In this document: positions 58,941 to 64,000 of the stretch, one piece after another | Position numbering within the stretch: the first letter of the stretch is position 1 | How the letters are laid out: the number at the start of each line of letters is the position of its first letter | Assembly (NCBI GenBank): GCA_035297265.1 | Contig: DATGZH010000009.1 | Span: 26,864 to 90,863 of the forward strand | Length of the DNA: 64,000 nt | Reading direction: 5' to 3' | Source: DATGZH01 sp035297265 | GTDB taxonomy: Bacteria > Actinomycetota > Acidimicrobiia > Acidimicrobiales > RAAP-2 | The notes under the pieces: generated by a model | What the model saw: only the letters and a program-made list of their open reading frames with translations | The model's database searches: none | Told to the model about the DNA's origin: nothing | Position numbers and translations under genes: made by a program

Positions 58941-60265
58941 GGGTGCTGGCCAGCGCCACCTGGCTGGTCGATATCGGCCGGAGCCTCCGGACCGCCTTCT
59001 TCATGTTCTGGGAGACGCTCTGGCCCCTCATCCTCGGCTTTGGCCTGTCCGGGGCCGTCCAGGCCTTCGTCAGCCACGAGGCGATGCAGCGCCATCTCGG
59101 CGACCATCGGCCGAAGTCGGTCGCTCGAGCCTCGTTCTACGGAATGGTCTCCTCGTCATGCTCGTACGCGGCATCGGCCATGTCGAAGTCGCTCTTTGTC
59201 AAGGGCGCCGACTTCGTGGCGACCAACGTGTTCATGTTCGCCTCGACCAACCTCGTGGTGGAGCTCGGCATTCTCCTCGTCGTCCTCATCGGGTGGCAGT
59301 TCGCCGTGAGCGAGTTCGTCGGCGGCATCATCATGATCGTCCTCTTTACCCTGCTGGCGGGGCTGTTCTTCCGGGGACGTCTCGTCGTCCAGGCCCGTGA
59401 GCGCCTCACGGCCGACACAGGCGACCACGTCCATGGTCCGCCCGAGAACGTCGCCCTCCAGCACGAGCCGTGGCGGGTCCGGCTGCGCTCCAAGGGCGGC
59501 TGGGCGGACGCCGCCACCTACACGATGTCGGACCTCACGATGCTCCGCCGGGAGCTCTTCATCGGCTACCTGGTGGCCGGGTTCCTCGCCACCCTCGTCC
59601 CGATCCACGTTTGGAACACCCTGTTCCTGCACGGCCACGGGTTCTGGACGACGCTCCAGAACGTCATCATCGGCCCGTTCATCGCCATCATCAGCTTCGT
59701 CTGCTCGGTCGGGAACGTGCCGCTCGCCGCCGCCCTGTGGACCGGCGGCATCTCGTTCGGTGGGGTGATCTCCTTCATCTTCGCCGACCTGATCGCTTTC
59801 CCTCTCCTCCTCATCTACCGGCGCTACTACGGCACTCGTCTGATGCTCCGTATGCTCGCGGTGTTCTGGTTGGTGATGTCCGCCGCCGGCCTGATCACCC
59901 AAGGCATCTTCAGCGCGGCCGGCCTGGTGCCGACCTCCCGGCCCACGGTCGTCGTGGCCACCCAGTTCCAGTGGGACTACACCACCTACCTCAACATCAT
60001 CTTCCTGGGCGTCTTTGGTCTCCTCTACTGGACGTACCGCAACCGCGACCGGCTAGGCGGTGGGAAGGGTGCCGCACTCGACCCGGTCTGCGGCATGCGA
60101 GTGGACACGGCCGAGCCCGCAGCCAGGATCGAACACGAGGGCCGCCCGGTCTACTTCTGCTCCGACCGCTGCAAGGAACGATTCGAGGCGGCGCAAACGA
60201 AGAGGCCACCTGGTCGCTCCGGGGCGGGCAAACGGGCGACCGGGCCGCCGGTCAGCGGCGCCTGA
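58937..60265 (+). CDS. Permease (DUF318/ArsP-like) fused to a YHS metal-binding domain
   Basis: 442 residues from GTG 58937, overlapping csoR. Eight to ten membrane helices; family motifs are MVSSSCSYAASAMSKSLFVK, FVATNVFMFASTNLVVELG and CSVGNVPLAAALWTGGISFG. A C-terminal YHS domain (about 378-420) contains LDPVCGMRVDT and VYFCSDRCKERFEAA, with three Cys suited to heavy-metal binding. With csoR in front this is likely a metal efflux pump, for copper or a similar thiophilic ion. The large central loop has GDHVHGPP and QHEPW, further possible ligands. Confidence 0.85.
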   Translation: MRVLASATWLVDIGRSLRTAFFMFWETLWPLILGFGLSGAVQAFVSHEAMQRHLGDHRPKSVARASFYGMVSSSCSYAASAMSKSLFVKGADFVATNVFMFASTNLVVELGILLVVLIGWQFAVSEFVGGIIMIVLFTLLAGLFFRGRLVVQARERLTADTGDHVHGPPENVALQHEPWRVRLRSKGGWADAATYTMSDLTMLRRELFIGYLVAGFLATLVPIHVWNTLFLHGHGFWTTLQNVIIGPFIAIISFVCSVGNVPLAAALWTGGISFGGVISFIFADLIAFPLLLIYRRYYGTRLMLRMLAVFWLVMSAAGLITQGIFSAAGLVPTSRPTVVVATQFQWDYTTYLNIIFLGVFGLLYWTYRNRDRLGGGKGAALDPVCGMRVDTAEPAARIEHEGRPVYFCSDRCKERFEAAQTKRPPGRSGAGKRATGPPVSGA

Positions 60266-60410
60266 CCACAAGGCCAGACGGTCACCGACTCACCGTCGCC
60301 GATGTCGATCCCTGGGGCTCCCCGACGGGGCGACACCTGCCGACCGAGGCAAGCTGGTCCGGTGCGCTCGCTGGCACCACCGAATCCGGCCCCGACGGGG
60401 CGGTCGCCCT

Positions 60411-60977
60411 GTGCCTGCTGACCGGCCCGAGACATCAGGCGCCGGGCGGCGACGCACGCCTCTCAAATGGCTCGTCGGCGCGGGAGCGGTCTGCCTGGTC
60501 GTGGCGTCGGTCACCCTGGCCCTCAACTACTCAGGAGACCACCAGCTCACGCCGTTCAACATCGCCGTTCCCACCTTCCGAGTCCCGAATCTCGATCGTG
60601 GAAGCCCGCCGATCGCCCTGGCCAACTGGCGCGGCAAGCCGATCGTCCTCAACCTCTGGGGATCCTGGTGCCCACCGTGTGAGGCCGAGATGCCGGCGCT
60701 CGAGGCAGCGCACCGGCAGTTGGGGAACCGCGTGGTCTTCGTGGGTATCGACGAGTACGACCAGAAGGACGCAGCGCTCTCGTTCCTCCACAAGGTGGGG
60801 ACGACCTACGCGATCGGGTTCGACCCGAGCGGGCAGGTCGCAGCGATGTTCGGTTCACCAGGCACTCCGACGACGGTCTTCATCTCGAAGGAGGGACGGG
60901 AGATCGACTACCACCAAGGGCCGTTCACCGAGGGCGATCTCCTCAACGACGTCAATCAGCTCTTCGGTATCGACTGA
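60411..60977 (+). CDS. TlpA-like membrane-anchored thiol-disulfide oxidoreductase
   Basis: 188 residues from GTG 60411. One N-terminal helix (WLVGAGAVCLVVASVTLAL) anchors an external thioredoxin fold with WGSWCPPC (Cys87, Cys90), FVGIDEYDQKDAALSFLHK and the cis-Pro segment GSPGTPTTVFISKEG. TlpA/ResA proteins keep Cys pairs reduced outside the membrane, for cytochrome c and copper-site assembly. Standing 145 bases after the CsoR-controlled permease it may serve copper handling. The open frame upstream of 60411 lies in the permease gene and is not coding. Confidence 0.85.
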   Translation: MPADRPETSGAGRRRTPLKWLVGAGAVCLVVASVTLALNYSGDHQLTPFNIAVPTFRVPNLDRGSPPIALANWRGKPIVLNLWGSWCPPCEAEMPALEAAHRQLGNRVVFVGIDEYDQKDAALSFLHKVGTTYAIGFDPSGQVAAMFGSPGTPTTVFISKEGREIDYHQGPFTEGDLLNDVNQLFGID

Positions 60978-61076
60978 CGTCGCGCTGGTTCAGCCGGAGC
61001 GTAACCCACTCCCTCCCGACAGGAGCGAGATGGGTCCTCTGCATGCAATGTCGATAGCGCGGTACTGCTCCGTCGT

Positions 61077-61484
61077 TCATCCAATGCCGGCCGCCATGTC
61101 CACCGCCCTGATCCGCACGGGATGGATGGTCACGACGAAACGGTGCTGCTCCTCCCCGTCGAACGTGCGCAGGTCCACGCCATACTTCTGACCAACCTCG
61201 TCAGCGAACTCGTAGTCGGTGTCTTCGGTCAGCTCGGCGTCGCCCCGGACCTCGAGATACCTGGTCGGTGCGTCCTTGTCGAGCACGAGGAACGTGACTG
61301 CGGGATTCCTCTGCAGGTTCTTCACCTTCTGCCTCGAGGCGTTGAGCGAGATCCTGATCTCCTCGTCGGCCAAGAACCAGACGGCGCTCAGCTGGGGCCT
61401 CCCGTCGGCTCCGATCGTCGCCAGGACTGCAGTGTCCGCCGCCAGGAGGTCGGTGTGGGTGGCAGGTATCTGGAGAGCTTCCAT
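61077..61484 (-). CDS. PPOX-class (pyridoxamine phosphate oxidase fold) F420-type protein
   Basis: 135 residues of the split-barrel flavin-reductase fold: AVLATIGADGRPQLSAVWFL, RISLNASRQKVKNLQRNPAV, FLVLDKDAPTRYLEVRGDAE and the closing VVTIHPVRIRAVDM. The pattern is that of actinobacterial PPOX proteins that bind F420 (or FMN) and reduce unknown substrates, biliverdin or fatty acids in known cases. It stands alone, convergent with the TlpA gene. Confidence 0.87.
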   Translation of the reverse strand: MEALQIPATHTDLLAADTAVLATIGADGRPQLSAVWFLADEEIRISLNASRQKVKNLQRNPAVTFLVLDKDAPTRYLEVRGDAELTEDTDYEFADEVGQKYGVDLRTFDGEEQHRFVVTIHPVRIRAVDMAAGIG

Positions 61485-61639
61485 GCGTCAGTCAACCACA
61501 GAGACGACGGATCATTCCTTGGGACAGCAATGCCGGAATCCAATCCGGGGCCATCCCGGGCCGGTCTGGCCGCTTGACCACAACGAGGCGTCGGTGGCTG
61601 GCGGCTTCGATCAGGCTTCCCCGCACGGGAACCCATTTG

Positions 61640-62518
61640 TCAGCCGACGTACCTCCGTATCAGTTTGGCCTCAGCCAGCTCTGAAGTTCCCCCCAGAATG
61701 GCGGTGTTGGTACCCGCGGCCGATGGCAGACCCCGGAGCGCATCGATCGCGGCGTCGAAGGACCCACCGGTGCCGCAATTCGAGGCCCCCGGCACCGCGA
61801 AGCTGTTGTCGACAAGCATCGAGCCGGTGAGCTTGATCATCTTCCCGTGGAACTTGGCGCGCAGCGTTCCCGGTGTTCCACTGATAGGGGTGTTCGGAGG
61901 CGGCGGGTTCGTGGTGCCATCCGTGAGGTTCAACGTCTCTGGGTCGCTGGCCGTACCGATCGTGCAGTCCGAACCCAGGAACTGATTGGTCAGGAGCACG
62001 TCCGTCGGCAGGACGATGGTGGGTCCATTACCCGACAGCAGGTTGTTGATACTGAAGACAGGCAGCCCGACGAGCTGTGGTGTCGCCCGGACGGCCAGCT
62101 CACCCCCGGAACGGCCGCTGCCGAGCAGCCCGCCCGGGACGGCCATCGACGGGGCGGTCATTGCCGGCGACCCGTCGTCCGGAAGCACGGATGTGTACGT
62201 GCCGTCGGGGTTGGCGATCAGACCGATGATCAGCGTTATCGGGGCATGCTCCGTCAACGTCGTCGAGTTGATGACGAACGAGCCGGTGTCGGAAGCGGCG
62301 AGACACAATGAGACGTTCGGGTTGTCGATCGGGCAATGGGCGAACTGCTTGAGGGCCGAAGGCAGCCCGCTGGCCGAGGTACTCGACGCCGAGGCTGCGC
62401 CCGCCGGCGCGCCGAGCGAGGCGGCGGCCACTGCCACAACGGTGAGGATGACGAGTTGGAGCCAGCGGACGTGCCAAATCCCATGCATGTCCTTGGCGGA
62501 GACGGAAGGAAGTGCCAT
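61640..62518 (-). CDS. Secreted protein of unknown function
   Basis: 292 residues. Signal peptide LVILTVVAVAAASLGAPAGA is followed by a Ser/Ala linker and a beta-rich domain with CPIDNPNVSLCLAASDTGSF, PITLIIGLIANPDGTY, and near the end FAVPGASNCGTGGSFDAAID and LRGLPSAAGTNTAILGG. Four Cys probably pair. Similar secreted proteins with a final FAVPxASxCG...GLPSxAGxNTA pattern are common in soil actinobacteria and are uncharacterised. AGAGAGGA precedes ATG 62518. Confidence 0.72.
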   Translation of the reverse strand: MALPSVSAKDMHGIWHVRWLQLVILTVVAVAAASLGAPAGAASASSTSASGLPSALKQFAHCPIDNPNVSLCLAASDTGSFVINSTTLTEHAPITLIIGLIANPDGTYTSVLPDDGSPAMTAPSMAVPGGLLGSGRSGGELAVRATPQLVGLPVFSINNLLSGNGPTIVLPTDVLLTNQFLGSDCTIGTASDPETLNLTDGTTNPPPPNTPISGTPGTLRAKFHGKMIKLTGSMLVDNSFAVPGASNCGTGGSFDAAIDALRGLPSAAGTNTAILGGTSELAEAKLIRRYVG

Positions 62519-62764
62519 GGCAGGATCCTCTCTTTCAAGAGTGGGTTTGACGTGCCATCGCCACAGCCATCACTCCAGGCAGATGGCGCCACGAGACCTG
62601 GCGGGGGGCCTCGTCGGTCTGACCCTACGCCGAACCCTGCTCCCGGGCAACGGTTATTGGTCGCCAGAGGACGCTGATATCTCAGCAGCGGTCGCACACC
62701 GCCGCTCTCCAGGCCCACACAGCAGCGTCGCCGATGCTTCGACAGGCGCTGTCAGACTGATGGC

Positions 62765-63082
62765 GTGAACCCTGTCGCGAGGCGGGCCATCTTGGGCCGC
62801 GTGGCGATCTACATCCTCTTTCTGGTGGCTGTCATCGTGTTGGCGACGGTGTCTGCTCCATCTCCACCATGGGGCCTCTTCATCCCCTTCTTTGCCATCT
62901 TTAGTTTGCTGGCCATGGTCGGCACCGCAGCGCGAGATCGAAAGTTCGGCGTCACCGTCGGCCGCGACTCACCACCCTGGTCCAGTGTCGATGCACGCTG
63001 GCGTCAGTTGACGGCGTCAGTACGGGGCCGTGTCCCGAACCGACTCAGTCCCACCAGAAGTACCAAAAGGGTGAATCAATGA
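62765..63082 (+). CDS. Small membrane protein, unknown function
   Basis: 105 residues. Two membrane helices (VAIYILFLVAVIVLATVS and GLFIPFFAIFSLLAMVGTAA) and a basic 45-residue tail (DRKFGVTVGRDSPPW...). GC content and codon use are lower than in the rest of the window, as for the neighbouring DUF4253 gene. The 3' ends of the two genes overlap by 38 bases. GTG 62765. Plausible but not recognised. Confidence 0.55.
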   Translation: MNPVARRAILGRVAIYILFLVAVIVLATVSAPSPPWGLFIPFFAIFSLLAMVGTAARDRKFGVTVGRDSPPWSSVDARWRQLTASVRGRVPNRLSPTRSTKRVNQ

Positions 63083-63746
63083 GAGCTGCCGCCAATTTGC
63101 TGACCGTACCGACCCCCTGGTCCACAATGTCGTTGCAATATCCAAATTGTTCCCAGGCAAGAGCCATGGCCGTTTCGCGGCTCGTCGGCGGCCGACCAAC
63201 CACGAACTCAAAAACATCGCCACTCACGGCCACCGGTTGCGCACCGTAGGCATCCCACCAGTAGCGATGTATCGCTGTGTGCTCTTCGGGACCTGGGCAG
63301 GCATTCCATCCGCCCCAGCTGAGAAATGCCGCACTAGTCCAGCCCGCGCCGATCGGTAGCTGAGCGACTGTCACGGTGTCTAGAGGCTCCCCCGTTCTGA
63401 TGTCCGTGGTGAGTGTTATTCCGTCCAACCTGGTGACATTGGCCGGCCACTCTCCAACAATGTCAAAACCCTCCTCAGCCAACTCCGAGACGTGCTCGTC
63501 TAGCTCACTGCGCCAGCCTGCGATCAGGGATGGTGGATCCAATGTCTCTGCGATCGCCTTGCTTCGATCGAACGGCAGCCGAGTTGAACTCGTAGCCTGC
63601 GTTACCACGTTCTCTAGGTCGCCCACGATGAGCGGGTAACCGTCACCATCCGCTAGCGAGCGCCAGAGAGCGAGAGCATCGTCGCCTCGTACAGTGCTAC
63701 CGACGACTACCCCGAGATCAGACTGCCATAAAGTCTGCAAACTCAT
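63045..63746 (-). CDS. DUF4253 domain-containing protein
   Basis: 233 residues from ATG 63746. The C-terminal DUF4253 domain is recognised by EHTAIHRYWWDAYGAQPVAV, then PTSRETAMALAWEQFGYCND and a final LAAALIDSPFWYFWWD. The N-terminal half (LWRSLADGDGYPLIVGDLEN) is also typical of the family. The domain occurs alone or in immunity-protein-like settings; function unknown. Its GC content is clearly below that of most of the window, suggesting later arrival. It overlaps the 3' end of the convergent membrane-protein gene. Confidence 0.85.
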   Translation of the reverse strand: MSLQTLWQSDLGVVVGSTVRGDDALALWRSLADGDGYPLIVGDLENVVTQATSSTRLPFDRSKAIAETLDPPSLIAGWRSELDEHVSELAEEGFDIVGEWPANVTRLDGITLTTDIRTGEPLDTVTVAQLPIGAGWTSAAFLSWGGWNACPGPEEHTAIHRYWWDAYGAQPVAVSGDVFEFVVGRPPTSRETAMALAWEQFGYCNDIVDQGVGTVSKLAAALIDSPFWYFWWD

Positions 63747-63955
63747 GTCGAAGAGTATCCCGAAGAACCTGGTTCGAGAGCTAGAGGAAGGTGTCGCCAT
63801 CCCGGCGTTCTGGGGCGGGGTGGCGCCCGAGGCTATCCAACCCATCGGCCGTCCCTCTACGAAAGCTGCTTGGAGCTGGCCGCTGGCCGTGGGCCCCCGC
63901 GCGGGGGTTTGGTGCCGCCGTGCGCGTGGGCCCTTGCTTTCTCGGACCAGAGAAG

Positions 63956-64000
63956 TGGGCGCTGCCGGACTTGAACCGACGACCTGCTGGTTGTAAGCCA
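63956..64000 (-). tRNA. tRNA-Val(TAC), 3' half (5' part beyond window)
   Basis: Read on the minus strand from the window edge: anticodon loop CTTACAA (anticodon TAC) with 3' stem CCAGC, variable loop, T-arm GTCGG-TTCAAGT-CCGGC, acceptor strand AGCGCCC and discriminator A at 63956. CCA is not encoded. The D-arm and 5' acceptor strand lie outside the window. No att-like repeat is visible beside it. Confidence 0.85.

Noticed and set aside
63956..64000. Genomic-island attachment site at the tRNA gene
   Set aside because: No integrase gene and no direct repeat of the tRNA 3' end elsewhere in the window, although the adjacent two genes are GC-poor.

Overview
This is a GC-rich chromosomal segment of an actinobacterium, most likely of the class Acidimicrobiia. 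The clues are actinobacterial F420-type LLM and PPOX oxidoreductases, a mycothiol-type maleylpyruvate isomerase fold, frequent GTG starts, 4-bp translational overlaps, a leaderless-looking CsoR promoter, and a GPGWW...DGRWYPP N-terminal motif that I associate with Acidimicrobiia. Assignment is by protein features only; no 16S gene is present.

Layout. 1-3.8 kb: catabolic genes (P450 fragment, TesB-type thioesterase, RidA-like protein, LLM oxidoreductase, amidohydrolase). 3.9-7.3 kb: the CydDC thiol exporter, whose CydD has no canonical start. 7.3-12.2 kb: aldo/keto reductase, acetyltransferase, then a divergent unit of an ECF sigma factor with a putative Gly/Pro-rich anti-sigma factor opposite a DUF5666-type surface protein. 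12.2-21 kb: a long minus-strand run (FAD oxidase, 1045-aa SARP/STAND regulator, phosphatase, zinc-ribbon protein, NUDIX, PhzF, aminotransferase).

21.9-26 kb is the most unusual part. A histidine kinase and a NarL-type response regulator face each other. Between them are two abutting insertion elements with related inverted repeats and CTAG edges. One carries an intact tnpB, the other a decayed IS630-type transposase plus a fragment of a host-type gene. The tnpB is therefore bounded by IS630-like ends, with no Y1 transposase, and has a relocated RuvC-II glutamate.

26-29.6 kb: a four-gene, translationally overlapping operon (PLP decarboxylase, two small membrane proteins, Nramp-related transporter). 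29.6-36 kb: LytR-CpsA-Psr wall ligase, a protein of SIGSxGSF nonapeptide repeats, MFS and DMT transporters. 35.4-41.6 kb: acyl-CoA dehydrogenase/enoyl-CoA hydratase pair, DUF5996 protein, VapBC, class III CoA-transferase, dienelactone hydrolase, DUF6295 protein. 41.6-48.5 kb: exported proteins (Tat-type GH78 rhamnosidase, repeat-rich secreted protein, NHL-repeat protein). 48.5-56 kb: enoyl-CoA hydratase, amidohydrolase, GlmS, secreted repeat protein, UspA, methyltransferase, alkyltransferase-like protein. 56-61 kb: two Pro-rich membrane proteins and a CsoR-controlled metal operon (permease-YHS, TlpA-like thioredoxin). 61-64 kb: PPOX protein, secreted and membrane proteins, DUF4253 protein and the 3' half of a tRNA-Val.

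Most of the window is ordinary lipid/CoA catabolism and envelope functions. No gene-free stretch exceeds 300 bases; the largest gap (53013-53299) contains only weak inverted repeats and a TTGACA hexamer at 53265-53270 without a convincing -10.
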